Numbered from the stretch's first letter, positions 1-10,324 are shown. The stretch: 56,632 nt of DNA from Peptostreptococcus canis (GCF_014229965.1 NZ_JABGBW010000008.1:1-56632); one strand, 5' to 3'. The notes: generated by a model from the sequence alone, not told the origin. Made by a program: numbers and translations.

Positions 1-351
1 TGTCTGAGGCATTGGACCGTCTGTTGCTGCAACAACTAGTATAGCTCCGTCCATCTGAGCTGCTCCTGTTATCATGTTCTTTACATAGTCGGCATGTCCT
101 GGGCAGTCAACGTGAGCGTAGTGTCTTTTTGGTGTTTCATATTCAACGTGAGCTGTTGATATTGTGATACCTCTTTCTCTTTCTTCTGGTGCCTTATCGA
201 TATTTGCGAAGTCTACCGCTTCTCCTAGCTTATACTTTTCATATAATGTCTTTGTTATAGCCGCTGTTAATGTTGTCTTACCGTGGTCAACGTGTCCTAT
301 TGTACCGATATTAACATGTGGCTTACTTCTTTCAAATTTAGCTTTTGCCAT
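1..351 (-). CDS. tuf: Elongation factor Tu, N-terminal 117 codons (3' part outside window)
   Basis: EF-Tu is the GTPase that delivers aminoacyl-tRNA to the ribosomal A site. The minus strand reads from ATG at 351-349 and stays open to position 1, so only the start of the G domain is present. Visible motifs are the P-loop GHVDHGKT, the switch I segment ERERGITI and the G3 motif [15 protein letters not shown] ribosome binding site sits just upstream. It follows fusA in the str operon order but also has its own promoter and a leader hairpin, which fits the high EF-Tu demand of growing cells. The truncation is caused by the window edge, not by mutation. Confidence 0.97.
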   Translation of the reverse strand, partial: MAKAKFERSKPHVNIGTIGHVDHGKTTLTAAITKTLYEKYKLGEAVDFANIDKAPEERERGITISTAHVEYETPKRHYAHVDCPGHADYVKNMITGAAQMDGAILVVAATDGPMPQT

Positions 352-395
352 TTTAAATTTCCTCCCTATAAGAATATAAATATGTTTATTTATCG

Positions 396-416
396 GGGAG
401 ATGATTGACATCTCCC
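396..416 (-). promoter_or_regulatory. Hairpin in the tuf 5' leader
   Basis: A perfect 8-bp stem, GGGAGATG/CATCTCCC with a 5-nt loop, lies between the tuf promoter and the tuf ribosome binding site. On the minus strand it is not followed by a T-run, so it is more likely a leader structure (stability or processing) than a terminator. No function is assigned. Confidence 0.5.
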
Positions 417-446
417 TATTTTTACAAAAATTGTAAATCCTTTATT

Positions 447-475
447 AGTATATCACTTTTTTATGTGTATTTCAA
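447..475 (-). promoter_or_regulatory. Sigma-A promoter for tuf
   Basis: On the minus strand: TTGAAA, 17-nt spacer, TATACT, with TG one base before the -10 (extended -10). It lies between fusA and tuf, so tuf can be transcribed apart from rpsL-rpsG-fusA. Confidence 0.8.
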
Positions 476-527
476 CGTTTCATAGAAAAACAATACATTT
501 TATAAAAAACTTTATTGATTTTCTAAA

Positions 528-2594
528 TTACTTTCCTTCAATTATCTTTTTAGCTACTGAAGCAGGAACCTGAGAATAGTGATTAAATATCATTGTATAA
601 GTGGCTCTACCCTGAGTAGCAGATCTTAAATCAGTCGAATATCCAAACATTTCAGATAGCGGAACGTGAGCTTTAATTACCTGTGCTCCATTTCTAGCTT
701 CCATTCCCTGAATCATACCTCTTCTAGAGTTTAAATCACCCATAACATCACCCATGTAATCTTCCGGAGTAACAACTTCGACCGCAAATATCGGTTCAAG
801 TAATACTGCATTCCCCTTCTTCATGGCTTCTTTAAATGCCATAGATGCTGCCATCTTAAAGGCCATTTCTGATGAATCGACTTCGTGGTAAGAACCATCA
901 TATAATTCTACACCGATATCAACAACCGGATATCCGGCCACGATACCTGACTGCATAGCCCCCTGAATACCCTGATCAACAGGACCAACATATTCTTTTG
1001 GAACAGATCCACCAACAGTCTTGTTTTCAAACTTGTATCCTTCGCCTGGTTCAAGTGGATTAACTCTAATCTTAACATGACCATACTGTCCTCTACCACC
1101 TGACTGCTTAGAATATTTATGCTCAACATCAACAGGAACTGTAATTGTTTCTCTATATGCAACCTGAGGAGCACCTACATTAGCTTCTACCTTGAATTCT
1201 CTTAAAAGTCTGTCAACGATAATTTCAAGATGCAACTCACCCATACCACCTATAATAGTCTGACCAGTTTCACTATCAGTTCTGACTGTGAAAGTAGGAT
1301 CTTCTTCAGCAAGTTTTTGAAGTGCAACACCCATCTTTTCCTGAGCCGCCTTAGAAGCCGGTTCAATAGCAACAAATATAACAGGTTCTGGGAATTCCAT
1401 AGATTCAAGAACTATCGGATTAGCCGGATCACAAAGTGAATCACCAGTAGTAGTATCCTTTAGACCTACTGCTGCAGCTATATCTCCTGCATAAACTTCA
1501 GTTATTTCTTCTCTTGTATTAGCGTGCATCTGAAGAATACGACCAATTCTTTCTCTCTTGTTCTTTGTAGCATTTAATACATAAGAACCGGATTCTAATT
1601 TTCCTGAATAAACTCTAAAGAAAGCAAGCTTTCCTACAAACGGGTCAGTCATGATCTTAAATGCCAAAGCTGAGAATGGTTCATCATCAGAAGCATGTCT
1701 TTCACTTTCTTCGCCATCCGGAAGTATACCTTTTATAGATTCTATATCTGTTGGTGCAGGTAAGTAGTTAATTACAGCATTTAATAATAACTGAACACCC
1801 TTATTTCTATATGCAGTACCACAAAGAACAGGGTTCATTTCACACGCTATTGTAGCTCTTCTTATAGCTGCTACTAATTCTTCTTCACTTATTTCTTCAC
1901 CTTCAAGATACTTCATCATAAGATCTTCATCAGTTTCAGCAACTGATTCAATCATCAACTCTCTATATTCATTAGTTTTATCCAGCATGTCATCAGGTAT
2001 TTCTGTAACTTCTATTTCAGTACCTTCATCATTTTTATAAATGTGAGCTTTCATAGTTATAAGATCAATAATACCTGTAAAATTATCTTCACTACCTATA
2101 GGAAGCTGTATTGCTACAGCATTAGCTTTCAATCTGTCTTTCATCATTCCTACAACATTTAAGAAGTCAGCTCCCTGTCTGTCCATCTTATTAACAAACG
2201 CTATTCTAGGAACTCCATAAGTTTCAGCCTGTCTCCAAACATTTTCTGACTGAGGCTCAACACCACTTCTAGCACAGAAAACTGCAACAGAACCGTCAAG
2301 AACTCTAAGAGATCTTTCAACTTCAACTGTAAAGTCGACGTGTCCTGGAGTATCTATTATATTTACTCTGTGTCCATCCCACTGACAAGTAGTAGCCGCA
2401 GAAGTAATTGTGATACCTCTTTCCTTTTCCTGATCCATCCAGTCCATCTGAGATGCACCGTCATGTGTTTCACCTATTTTATGAGTACGACCGGCATAGA
2501 ATAAGATTCTTTCAGTAGTTGTAGTCTTACCAGCATCTATGTGGGCCATTATACCTATATTTCTAGTCTTTTCCAATGGAAATTGTCTAGCCAT
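528..2594 (-). CDS. fusA: Elongation factor G
   Basis: EF-G is the GTPase that drives ribosomal translocation and, with RRF, ribosome recycling. The 688-residue product has the usual length. The G domain shows AHIDAGKT (17-24), the switch I motif [18 protein letters not shown] near residue 82 and the NKMD motif. Domain IV carries [10 protein letters not shown] and the C-terminal domain V is intact. An AGGAGG site precedes the ATG. It lies 39 bp downstream of rpsG in the conserved rpsL-rpsG-fusA-tuf order. This is the canonical copy; a divergent paralogue lies at 40640-42565. Confidence 0.98.
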   Translation of the reverse strand: MARQFPLEKTRNIGIMAHIDAGKTTTTERILFYAGRTHKIGETHDGASQMDWMDQEKERGITITSAATTCQWDGHRVNIIDTPGHVDFTVEVERSLRVLDGSVAVFCARSGVEPQSENVWRQAETYGVPRIAFVNKMDRQGADFLNVVGMMKDRLKANAVAIQLPIGSEDNFTGIIDLITMKAHIYKNDEGTEIEVTEIPDDMLDKTNEYRELMIESVAETDEDLMMKYLEGEEISEEELVAAIRRATIACEMNPVLCGTAYRNKGVQLLLNAVINYLPAPTDIESIKGILPDGEESERHASDDEPFSALAFKIMTDPFVGKLAFFRVYSGKLESGSYVLNATKNKRERIGRILQMHANTREEITEVYAGDIAAAVGLKDTTTGDSLCDPANPIVLESMEFPEPVIFVAIEPASKAAQEKMGVALQKLAEEDPTFTVRTDSETGQTIIGGMGELHLEIIVDRLLREFKVEANVGAPQVAYRETITVPVDVEHKYSKQSGGRGQYGHVKIRVNPLEPGEGYKFENKTVGGSVPKEYVGPVDQGIQGAMQSGIVAGYPVVDIGVELYDGSYHEVDSSEMAFKMAASMAFKEAMKKGNAVLLEPIFAVEVVTPEDYMGDVMGDLNSRRGMIQGMEARNGAQVIKAHVPLSEMFGYSTDLRSATQGRATYTMIFNHYSQVPASVAKKIIEGK

Positions 2595-2633
2595 CTTTTT
2601 CCTCCTTATATCAATAATACTAAAAGACAGCTC

Positions 2634-3197
<564 letters not shown>

Positions 3198-3291
3198 CTA
3201 TAATCAATTGCTGTTATCCAGCTGTATTATTTGCTCAACTTAATGGCTTGAACCTACCTAATGCTAAAAAAATCTTATTTGTTATTTCTTA

Positions 3292-3714
3292 TTACTTTTT
3301 AGCTTCTTTCGGTCTCTTAGCACCGTACTTAGATCTTGACTGTCTTCTCTTGTCAACACCTGCAGTATCAAGAGTTCCTCTTAAGATATGATATCTAACC
3401 CCTGGAAGGTCCTTTACTCTACCACCTCTTATAAGAACAACACTATGTTCCTGTAAGTTGTGACCTTCACCCGGAATATAAGCAGATACTTCTATCCCAT
3501 TTGTCAATCTAACTCTGGCAACCTTTCTAAGGGCTGAGTTTGGTTTCTTAGGTGTTACCGTCTTAACTGAAGTACAAACACCTCTTTTTTGTGGAGCACT
3601 CAGGTTAGTAGACTTCTTATAAAGAGAGTTATAACCTTTCTGAAGTGCTGGAGCAGTAGATTTCTTTTCTACAGCTTTTCTACTCTTACGAACTAATTGG
3701 TTGATTGTTGGCAT
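3292..3714 (-). CDS. rpsL: 30S ribosomal protein S12
   Basis: S12 is part of the decoding centre and the classical streptomycin-resistance locus. The 140-residue product starts [13 protein letters not shown] and contains [15 protein letters not shown] and [11 protein letters not shown]. The two lysine sites linked to streptomycin resistance look wild type by eye. The start at 3714 follows AAAGGAGGTGCAGTTG; an in-frame ATG three codons earlier lies too close to that site. It is the first gene of the str operon here, with a promoter and a ~150-nt leader. rpoC is not immediately upstream, so the cluster is separated from rpoBC at this point. Confidence 0.97.
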   Translation of the reverse strand: MPTINQLVRKSRKAVEKKSTAPALQKGYNSLYKKSTNLSAPQKRGVCTSVKTVTPKKPNSALRKVARVRLTNGIEVSAYIPGEGHNLQEHSVVLIRGGRVKDLPGVRYHILRGTLDTAGVDKRRQSRSKYGAKRPKEAKK

Positions 3715-3864
3715 CAACTGCACCTCCTTTTTTAAAATTTTCGATCTTCATCAGTGACCGCCAACCATTCCAATATGCACCGCATATTGATTAATTGTTT
3801 TGATGCTTTTAGTATTCTACTAAAAAATGTAATCCTAACAATTTCCCAGATTACATACCTTATT

Positions 3865-3893
3865 ATTTTATCACTTTAAATATTTAGTGTCAA
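3865..3893 (-). promoter_or_regulatory. Sigma-A promoter of the str operon
   Basis: On the minus strand: consensus TTGACA, 17-nt spacer, TAAAAT, with TGA directly before the -10. It implies a leader of about 150 nt before rpsL. Confidence 0.85.
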
Positions 3894-3988
3894 TTGCTTT
3901 TTTACAAAAAACAAGATTTTGTAATGTTTCTGTGCATCTCAAACATTAAATTTAGTATTCTTATTGGAATAAATTTATGTTATATTAA

Positions 3989-3997
3989 TGATATAAT
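3989..3997 (+). promoter_or_regulatory. Extended -10 promoter upstream of the capA-like gene
   Basis: TGATATAAT lies about 60 bp before the capA-like start. No good -35 is found at 16-18 nt (TTGGAA is 22 nt away), so it would rely on the TGn extension. Confidence 0.55.
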
Positions 3998-4056
3998 CGG
4001 AATTTATAATTATATTTTATAAGTTTACCATTTATATGAATTGTAGGAGGAAAATC

Positions 4057-5238
4057 ATGGACATCAAAGACGATAAACATTTAATTATTATCACTTTTTT
4101 AATTGTACTGGGATTCATAGGTTCTATCCCATTTATTTTTTCGGACTTCAAAAATCATTCCACTTCCAGTAGTTCTGCCGATAATATAAAAAAAGTAAGT
4201 TTTGTTGGAGTTGGAGATAATCTGATACACGACACAATTTATAAACCTGCAGATTATAAGGAAGGAATCTATGGAGATGGAAAATATAATTTTAATTATC
4301 TTTATGAAAATATAAAATCGGAAATAAATAAATACGATCTAAAGTATATTAATCAAGAATCAATAGTAGCAGGAGACGATTTCGGAATAAGCACTTATCC
4401 AAAATTTAATACCCCGGAAGATATAATACCCGCTCTTAAAAAAGCCGGTTTTAACATAATAAATATGGCTAACAATCACTCTCTGGATATGGGAGAAAAC
4501 GGAATTATAAATACAATAAAAATCTGGAATAATACAAATCTTTACCACGTTGGCCTTTATAATTCGGAAATTGATAGAAATACACCATACATAATAGAAA
4601 AAAACGGAATTAAAATAGCTTTATTATCCTATACATATGGAACAAATGGCATGTTGCCAAGTAAAAACTATATGGTTCCATATCTAAACGAAGAAAATAT
4701 AGTAAAAGATGTAAAAAAAGCAAAATCCATGGCGGATTTCATCCTGGTATCAGCTCATTGGGGAGAAGAAAATATAGAAGATATAGATGGCTATCAAAAA
4801 AAATACTCGGCATTATTTAATGAACTGGGTGTAGATGTCGTGCTTGGAACACATGCTCATAGAATTCAGAAAGCAGAATGGTTGAAAAATAAAAATGGCA
4901 AAAAAACTCTTATATATTACGGTACCGGAAATTTTGTCCATAATATGCTCACTTCCAAAACTTACCTCGAAGGAATGGCATCCTGGACATTTGTGAAAAA
5001 TGGAGAAAAAAAATACATAGATAATCCTAAATTCACCCCTCTGGTCTTTCACTTAGAAAGAGGACCTTATGGATATGAAGGCTCAGTTTACAGATTGGAC
5101 AAATATCCAATGGAACTGGCAAATAAACATATAGAAATGTGGGGAAATGGGAAGTACCATATTAATATGTACAAACAGACAGTAGAAAAATTAATACCGA
5201 AAGAAATGATAGATATGAAAATAGTGCAAGAAAACTAA
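4057..5238 (+). CDS. CapA-family metallophosphoesterase-like membrane protein
   Basis: The 393-residue protein matches the PGA_cap/CapA family, a calcineurin-like fold linked to poly-gamma-glutamate capsule synthesis or anchoring. It has one N-terminal membrane segment (about 9-32) followed by an extracytoplasmic domain. Visible family motifs are VGVGDNLIHD, INQESIV, NMANNHSLDMG, SAHWGEE, GTHAHRIQ and YYGTGNF. The ATG at 4057 is chosen because AGGAGG lies 6 nt upstream; an earlier in-frame ATG at 4036 overlaps that site. It starts a plus-strand run with an aminopeptidase and an exporter. No capB or capC is in view, so a capsule role is not established and another surface phosphoesterase role is possible. 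Confidence 0.85.
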   Translation: MDIKDDKHLIIITFLIVLGFIGSIPFIFSDFKNHSTSSSSADNIKKVSFVGVGDNLIHDTIYKPADYKEGIYGDGKYNFNYLYENIKSEINKYDLKYINQESIVAGDDFGISTYPKFNTPEDIIPALKKAGFNIINMANNHSLDMGENGIINTIKIWNNTNLYHVGLYNSEIDRNTPYIIEKNGIKIALLSYTYGTNGMLPSKNYMVPYLNEENIVKDVKKAKSMADFILVSAHWGEENIEDIDGYQKKYSALFNELGVDVVLGTHAHRIQKAEWLKNKNGKKTLIYYGTGNFVHNMLTSKTYLEGMASWTFVKNGEKKYIDNPKFTPLVFHLERGPYGYEGSVYRLDKYPMELANKHIEMWGNGKYHINMYKQTVEKLIPKEMIDMKIVQEN

Positions 5239-5285
5239 ACACACTTGTGATATTATATAAATTAGACTTATTGGAGGAATTTTAT

Positions 5286-6512
5286 ATGAATTTAAATGAA
5301 AGAATTGACAAATTTGCTGAACTTGCTATCAAGGTAGGCGTGAATATCAAAAATGGTGAAACTCTCTTGATAAGAGCGGATGTAGAAGCTGTAGACTTTA
5401 CCAGAAGATGTGTAAAAGAAGCCTATAAAGCTGGTGCAAAGCATGTATACGTAGAATATTCGGATGAGGTAAATACCAGAGAAACATATCTAAATGCTCC
5501 TAGTGAATCGTTTGATGAATATCCACAATGGCAAGCAGACAAATACACTGCAATTGCCAAAGAAGGCGGTTCATTTTTATCGATAGTTTCGACAAACCCG
5601 GACTTGATGAAAGGAGTAAATCCTGATAGAATAGGTAGGTTCCAAAAAATATCAGGTCACTACTTAAAGGAGTGGAGATCATATACCCTATCCGATAAAG
5701 TAAAATGGTCTATAGTTGCTGTTCCCTCTATAGCTTGGGCAAAAAAAGTACACCCTGAACTCGATGAAAAAAATGCTGTAAAAGAATTATGGAATAATAT
5801 ACTGGACTGTTCAAGAATTACAGAAAATCCGATTGAAAACTGGAATGAACACAACAAAATGCTAAAAAAAAGAAAAGACTTTCTAAATGAAATGAATTTT
5901 AAGGAATTAAGATACAAATCTTCAAAAACAAATCTAGTAATAGGATTACCTGAAAATCATAATTGGTTAAGTGGAGCTTCAAGTGATCCAAAAGGAAATC
6001 CATTTAATCCAAATATACCTACAGAAGAAATTTTCGGTATGCCTCATAAAGACAAAGTTGACGGCGTTGTTTACAGCACCAAACCGCTTGTTTATGCGGG
6101 TAGCTTAATAGATAATTTCTGGATAAAATTTAAAAATGGGAAAATAGTAGATTATGATGCGGAAATAGGAAAAGAAAATCTAAAAAATCTTATAGAAACT
6201 GATGAAGGATCTACAAGACTTGGAGAAGTGGCACTGGTACCATATAACTCTCCTATTTCTCTTAAAAATATCATTTTCTACAATACTTTATTTGATGAAA
6301 ACGCATCTTGCCATTTGGCAATAGGTGCCGCCTATTCGACTAATATAATTGATGGTGCAGAAATATCTGAAGAAGACAAAGATTCAGTCGGCATGAACTC
6401 AAGTATTACTCATGTGGATTTCATGATGGGGGACAAAGATTTAAATATAATTGGAATAAAGCAAAATGACGAAGAATTCCAAATCTTTAAAGATGGAGAT
6501 TGGGCATTCTAA
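5286..6512 (+). CDS. M29-family aminopeptidase (AmpS/PepS type)
   Basis: A cytosolic metallo-exopeptidase that removes N-terminal amino acids from peptides; M29 enzymes use a co-catalytic metal pair. The 408-residue length is typical. Candidate metal ligands are Glu in NIPTEE, Glu in RLGEVALV, His in ENASCHLAIG and His/Asp in THVDFMMG, all in the C-terminal half as expected. The ATG at 5286 is preceded by TTGGAGGAATTT; a start at 5247 would place this site inside the gene. It follows the capA-like gene by 47 bp and precedes an MFS gene by 24 bp, consistent with one operon. A role in peptide catabolism fits an amino-acid-fermenting anaerobe (inference). Confidence 0.9.
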   Translation: MNLNERIDKFAELAIKVGVNIKNGETLLIRADVEAVDFTRRCVKEAYKAGAKHVYVEYSDEVNTRETYLNAPSESFDEYPQWQADKYTAIAKEGGSFLSIVSTNPDLMKGVNPDRIGRFQKISGHYLKEWRSYTLSDKVKWSIVAVPSIAWAKKVHPELDEKNAVKELWNNILDCSRITENPIENWNEHNKMLKKRKDFLNEMNFKELRYKSSKTNLVIGLPENHNWLSGASSDPKGNPFNPNIPTEEIFGMPHKDKVDGVVYSTKPLVYAGSLIDNFWIKFKNGKIVDYDAEIGKENLKNLIETDEGSTRLGEVALVPYNSPISLKNIIFYNTLFDENASCHLAIGAAYSTNIIDGAEISEEDKDSVGMNSSITHVDFMMGDKDLNIIGIKQNDEEFQIFKDGDWAF

Positions 6513-6536
6513 AACTTATATAAAACGGAGGTTTAG

Positions 6537-7973
6537 ATGACAGTAGAAAAAAAATTAATTGCATTTGCTATTTTTGCATGCACATTTATGGGGGCTGTAG
6601 AAATCACCATAGTGACAACTGCAATACCATCAATCGTAAAAGACCTAGACGGATTCAATTTATCCAGTTACCTGTTCTCTATTTATCTACTGACATCGGC
6701 AATTGCGACAACAATTTTTGGTAAATTGTCAGATTTATATGGTAGAAAAAAACTTTTACAATTATCTATCATCATATTTTTAGCAGGATCTCTTCTTTGC
6801 GGTATCTCTAGAAGCATGATATTTTTAATTTTATCAAGAGGTATACAGGGGCTGGGTTCCGGAGCCATAAATACATTATCCATGGCCACGATAGGAGATG
6901 TATTCGAAGTGGAAGAAAGAGCCAAGATACAGGGTTATAACTCAACAGTATTTAGTATAGCGGGATTAATTGCTCCAGTCATAGGAGGAATAATGCTAAT
7001 AAAATTATCCTGGCACTGGATATTCCTGATAAATGTACCAATAGGAATATTAAGTATGATATTAATTCATAAATCATATAACGCAGTAGAAAGTAGAAGT
7101 AACGAAAAATTGGATTTAAAGGGCCTTTCTGTATTAACTATATTCATTGTATTTTTAATTCAGGCAATGTCGGCATTGGAAAAACACCCATTTCTAAGTT
7201 TCAATGTAGGCGGACTTTTAATAATATCAATCATTACACTTATTATATTTGCTAAAATAGAAAAAAATGTAGAAGCCCCAATAATACCTTATAAGCTTTT
7301 TTCAAAAGAAATGTTTGTAATCATGGTAATTTGCTTTTTGAATTCATCAATACTAATAGCAATGGATGTTTATAATCCTTCTTTTATGCAAAGCATACAG
7401 GGGCACTCTCCTATAATGTCAACAGTACCTATAGTACCTATGTCATTATTCTGGGTATTTTCTTCATTCCTGCTGTCAAAAGTAATAAAAAAATACAGCA
7501 CAAAAATAATTCTATCAGTAAGTCTACTCGTGCTAGCTATAGGATGTTTTGGACTTACACTGCTTAGACCGGAAAGTCACCCACTGTGGATGGGATTTTA
7601 CGCCGCTATAATAGGTCTTGGATTCGGAGGAAGTTTTAATATGCTGCTATTTGTAGTACAAGAAACGGTCTCAAAAGAAAATATCGGTATAGCATCCGGA
7701 GCGGTTGCTTTTATTAGAACACTTGGTCAAACACTAGGTATAAGTGCATTTGGTCTGATATTAAATAATATAGTATCCGACTACTTTAAAAAATTTAATA
7801 TGAATATAGACACTTCCACTATATTGACAAACACCGGTATTAAAAAATCGGACATAGTACAATCACTATTTATAGGATACAATAAAATATACATTACCTG
7901 CTTTATCGTAGGTATTATATGCGTATTGCTGGCATTTATGCTACCTTCCAGCAAAAAACTTAATAGTTATTAA
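6537..7973 (+). CDS. MFS drug/solute exporter, DHA2 (14-helix) type
   Basis: A 478-residue integral membrane protein with about 14 hydrophobic segments, typical of the EmrB/QacA group of proton-coupled exporters. Motif A is seen as GKLSDLYGRKK after the second helix, and the motif C-like segment GLIAPVIGGIM lies in helix 5. Helix 1 contains the family-like VTTAIPSIV. ACGGAGG precedes the ATG. Substrate cannot be told from sequence. The gene lies between an aminopeptidase and a GRAM-domain gene in the same direction; no dedicated repressor is adjacent. Confidence 0.88.
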   Translation: MTVEKKLIAFAIFACTFMGAVEITIVTTAIPSIVKDLDGFNLSSYLFSIYLLTSAIATTIFGKLSDLYGRKKLLQLSIIIFLAGSLLCGISRSMIFLILSRGIQGLGSGAINTLSMATIGDVFEVEERAKIQGYNSTVFSIAGLIAPVIGGIMLIKLSWHWIFLINVPIGILSMILIHKSYNAVESRSNEKLDLKGLSVLTIFIVFLIQAMSALEKHPFLSFNVGGLLIISIITLIIFAKIEKNVEAPIIPYKLFSKEMFVIMVICFLNSSILIAMDVYNPSFMQSIQGHSPIMSTVPIVPMSLFWVFSSFLLSKVIKKYSTKIILSVSLLVLAIGCFGLTLLRPESHPLWMGFYAAIIGLGFGGSFNMLLFVVQETVSKENIGIASGAVAFIRTLGQTLGISAFGLILNNIVSDYFKKFNMNIDTSTILTNTGIKKSDIVQSLFIGYNKIYITCFIVGIICVLLAFMLPSSKKLNSY

Positions 7974-8035
7974 ATTGACTTTTCCACTTATAAAGATTAA
8001 TATAATAAATGGAATACTTAATTAGGAGAGATAAT

Positions 8036-8593
8036 ATGAGAACAGACACTTTAAAGCAGATAATAGCATCAATAATCGTTGGACTTCTCTTTGCCGTACC
8101 ATTAAATATAAGCACTTATATGAAAAAAGGTCCCGGAGAAACAATAGGACAATTCCTTTATATGTTTTCAATTCTGGCGGCCACTTATTTTCTTACAGGT
8201 ATGATAAACAACAGACGAGGAAGAAAAACTTCCAATATGAGAATTTTTGCTAAAAAAATGAGAAATGAAGGAATCTTAAAATTGGATGCATCATCAGATA
8301 TATTGGAAATTGGTGAAAGACCAAAAAGAGGTTGGCTATACTTGACAGATACTTTTGTCATATTTACAGGAAATCCGGATCCTGAACTTATAGAAAAAAA
8401 ATCGGTAAAAATACCTCTTTCTAAAATTTCTAAAGTAGAAAGATTCAAACCTACATTTCTTACTAACGACGGAATTAGAATTAAACTTCAAAAGGGTCAA
8501 CAATATGAGGTATGTGTAGGAAATACTCAAACTTGGATAGATAGCATTATTGAAGGTGCTAATAAAAAACAAAACAAAAAACATAAATCATAA
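8036..8593 (+). CDS. Small membrane protein with a GRAM/PH-like domain
   Basis: The 185-residue product has two predicted membrane helices (about 8-28 and 40-58), then a basic cytosolic part. The C-terminal region reads as a GRAM/PH-like beta domain, with RGWLYLTDTFVIFTG, IPLSKISKVERF and a terminal helix NTQTWIDSIIE. These domains often bind lipid or act in membrane stress proteins. The start at 8036 follows TTAGGAGAGATAAT; an earlier ATG at 8009 has no binding site. It is the last gene of the plus-strand run. Function is unknown. Confidence 0.72.
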   Translation: MRTDTLKQIIASIIVGLLFAVPLNISTYMKKGPGETIGQFLYMFSILAATYFLTGMINNRRGRKTSNMRIFAKKMRNEGILKLDASSDILEIGERPKRGWLYLTDTFVIFTGNPDPELIEKKSVKIPLSKISKVERFKPTFLTNDGIRIKLQKGQQYEVCVGNTQTWIDSIIEGANKKQNKKHKS

Positions 8594-8671
8594 CCACTGG
8601 TCAAACGGGTGGTTTGCACAAGAGCTATAATCCCGAGGGTTCCAGGGTTGACTCGAAAATCCATTCTATGC
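8594..8671. other. GC-rich intergenic patch next to the abiE pair
   Basis: About 70 bp here are close to half G+C, against roughly 30% in the flanks. It opens with an imperfect hairpin (AACCAC/GTGGTT at about 8593-8615), which could weakly terminate the plus-strand operon. The remainder codes for nothing recognisable. The composition change beside a toxin-antitoxin pair suggests the edge of an acquired segment or a relic mobile-element end; this is inference. Confidence 0.35.
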
Positions 8672-8717
8672 AAAAAATTATCCACCGAAAGCAAGATTCA
8701 CTTTACCTTCGGTGGAT
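8672..8717 (-). terminator. Terminator of the abiE operon
   Basis: A perfect 10-bp stem ATCCACCGAA/TTCGGTGGAT (8680-8689 with 8708-8717) is followed on the minus strand by ATAATTTTTTG, just after the toxin stop codon. Confidence 0.8.
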
Positions 8718-8732
8718 ATGTGGACTTTTGAA

Positions 8733-9620
8733 TCAACCTCTTTTACTCTCTCTAAAATCAACCTTTGACTCATCGCTACCATTAATTTCTACTTTTTCAG
8801 ATAATATCTTAACAACCTCTATCACATCTAAAAAATCGAGTTCTTTTATATATGGATTATCTTTTATATAAACTTCCCACAACTTTTTTAAATAACTATC
8901 TTCTTTAATATCATTTATTATTTCTTTTTCCTCTTGAATGAAGGATATACTATTTCTTTTTCGTGCAGTTAATAAAATAGCCTGTTTAAGAACAGCAAAA
9001 TCAATCTCTTCTTTTCGTAAATGATATAGGCTATATAAATCATAAAAATCTCTCATTCTTGTTGTAGATATATTCCTTTTTATAACACTTTCATATTTTT
9101 CCGCAAGTATCGTTTCAATAGGATATGCAAGAACTCTAAGTCCTTCTTCTTGAAACATACAAGGATATACATATTCTATTTCTTTTGGCGTAATTACATC
9201 TCCTGTTGTAATATCAATTTTCATTGCATTTCTTATTTTTCCAAAGATTGCAATTAGATGCACTCTAAAATTTTCATACTCATCTTCTTCTCGAATATAA
9301 GTTATATCAGTGACTTCAAAACATATTCCATCATCGACTTTTATGTCTAAAATTTCTAAAACTATATTTTTTATGACATCTTCTTTCAAAGGAATTCCTT
9401 TTACAGTAGTATCCATATCCATTGTTGTTCTATTATCTATACCAATCATTGAGGAGATTAACAATCCCCCCTTAATCACAAAATTAAATTTATATTTTGA
9501 ATGAGATAGTCTTTCTAAAAATCTCTCAAAGAAAAACATCTGCAAAACTTCTTGTGAACTTAAATTTTTACTTTTTGCGATATTTTTTACTTTGCCTTTC
9601 AAACTCTCTGAATTCATCAT
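8733..9620 (-). CDS. abiEii: AbiEii-type nucleotidyltransferase toxin
   Basis: The 295-residue product belongs to the AbiEii/AbiGii family, nucleotidyltransferase toxins of type IV toxin-antitoxin and abortive-infection systems. The signature is present: VIKGGLLISS followed by TTMDMDTTVKG, the acidic pair expected to hold metal and NTP. A later RNISTTRMRDFYDLY segment is also typical of the family. The ATG at 9620 starts one base after the antitoxin stop, and its GGAGGTG site lies in the antitoxin 3' end, so the genes are translationally coupled. Known relatives act on tRNA or other cellular targets and protect against phage; the target here is unknown. Confidence 0.9.
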   Translation of the reverse strand: MMNSESLKGKVKNIAKSKNLSSQEVLQMFFFERFLERLSHSKYKFNFVIKGGLLISSMIGIDNRTTMDMDTTVKGIPLKEDVIKNIVLEILDIKVDDGICFEVTDITYIREEDEYENFRVHLIAIFGKIRNAMKIDITTGDVITPKEIEYVYPCMFQEEGLRVLAYPIETILAEKYESVIKRNISTTRMRDFYDLYSLYHLRKEEIDFAVLKQAILLTARKRNSISFIQEEKEIINDIKEDSYLKKLWEVYIKDNPYIKELDFLDVIEVVKILSEKVEINGSDESKVDFRESKRG

Positions 9621-9621
9621 T

Positions 9622-10209
9622 CTATAGCACCTCCATATATTTTCTTATTTCATTTTCAACACCTAATATTCGACTATATTTAATAAGATTCCTCATGTTT
9701 TTTTCCTTACTGTTAAAATATCTGGTTATCGAATCTACAAATATTTGTTTATCAATGACATTTCTTTTTGAAACAATGTCACAAATACTTCTTTCCCTAT
9801 CATAACATTTTACTTCATTTCCAAATATAGTTCGCACTACTGTTATTCCTAAATCAAAGTTTTCTTTTTTTACATAATGCACCTTAATATTTTTCATTCG
9901 CTTTTTTATATGGTTAACATTATATCCTTGTGGAACGCTAATATGAAAAAAATTCGGAATTCTATCGCTAAGTCCTAACAAAAACAATGCCGTATGAAAT
10001 GAAAATACAACTTTTTCATTATTAAACGATAGCAGTGCAAACTCATCATCTATATCATTTTTTTTCTTATATACTCCATTTTTTACTCGTTCAAGTTCTC
10101 CTTTATTAACAAGTTCAGCAAGTTTATATCTCTTAATACCAAGTTTTTCTGCTTCTTTATTTGTAATGAACCCCTGTTTTTTTAAATATTCATTTAAAAT
10201 ATCCATCAT
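9622..10209 (-). CDS. abiEi: AbiEi-type antitoxin / transcriptional autoregulator
   Basis: The 195-residue product has the N-terminal winged-helix domain of AbiEi antitoxins (about 5-50: GFITNKEAEKLG, LVNKGELERVKNGVY), then a C-terminal region of the same family. In characterised AbiE systems this protein represses its own promoter and counters the toxin without stable protein contact. It is first in the pair, the usual order. A GGGGGGTGAT site sits 6 nt before the first of two adjacent ATG codons. A terminator at 10275-10308 isolates it from the upstream flavodoxin, so it must use its own promoter in the short AT-rich gap. Confidence 0.88.
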   Translation of the reverse strand: MMDILNEYLKKQGFITNKEAEKLGIKRYKLAELVNKGELERVKNGVYKKKNDIDDEFALLSFNNEKVVFSFHTALFLLGLSDRIPNFFHISVPQGYNVNHIKKRMKNIKVHYVKKENFDLGITVVRTIFGNEVKCYDRERSICDIVSKRNVIDKQIFVDSITRYFNSKEKNMRNLIKYSRILGVENEIRKYMEVL

Positions 10210-10274
10210 ATATCACCCCCCGACATTTACGCTTTTATTATATAATATTAAAGAGTATATGTAAATAAACGAGC

Positions 10275-10308
10275 AAAAAAATAACCGGTGCAGCCCAAAG
10301 ACCACACC
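10275..10308 (-). terminator. Terminator after the flavodoxin gene
   Basis: On the minus strand GGTGTGGTC, loop TTTG and GGCTGCACC form a 9-bp stem with three G-U pairs, followed by TTATTTTTTTGC. Confidence 0.75.
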
Positions 10309-10324
10309 AATCATATTCTACTTT

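Larger units (their letters stand above)
3715..4056. other. Divergent intergenic region, str operon / capA-like operon
   Basis: This 342-bp gene-free stretch holds the minus-strand str promoter (3865-3893), its leader with a perfect 8-bp hairpin (CAATATGC/GCATATTG) at 3771-3789, and a plus-strand extended -10 promoter (3989-3997). No open reading frame is supported. Confidence 0.7.

Noticed and set aside
3771-3789. Hairpin in the str leader as a metabolite riboswitch
   Set aside because: It is a single small stem with a 3-nt loop and matches no aptamer motif I know; treated as leader structure only.
4036-4056. Upstream ATG as start of the CapA-like protein
   Set aside because: It overlaps the AGGAGG site that serves the ATG at 4057.
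8594-8671. tRNA or tRNA-like gene in the GC-rich patch
   Set aside because: GGTTCC-like bases occur, but no cloverleaf or acceptor stem can be formed.
8614-8871. Plus-strand 85-codon frame across the GC-rich patch and the abiE terminator
   Set aside because: It crosses a clear terminator and the 3' end of the toxin gene, with no binding site and no recognisable domain.
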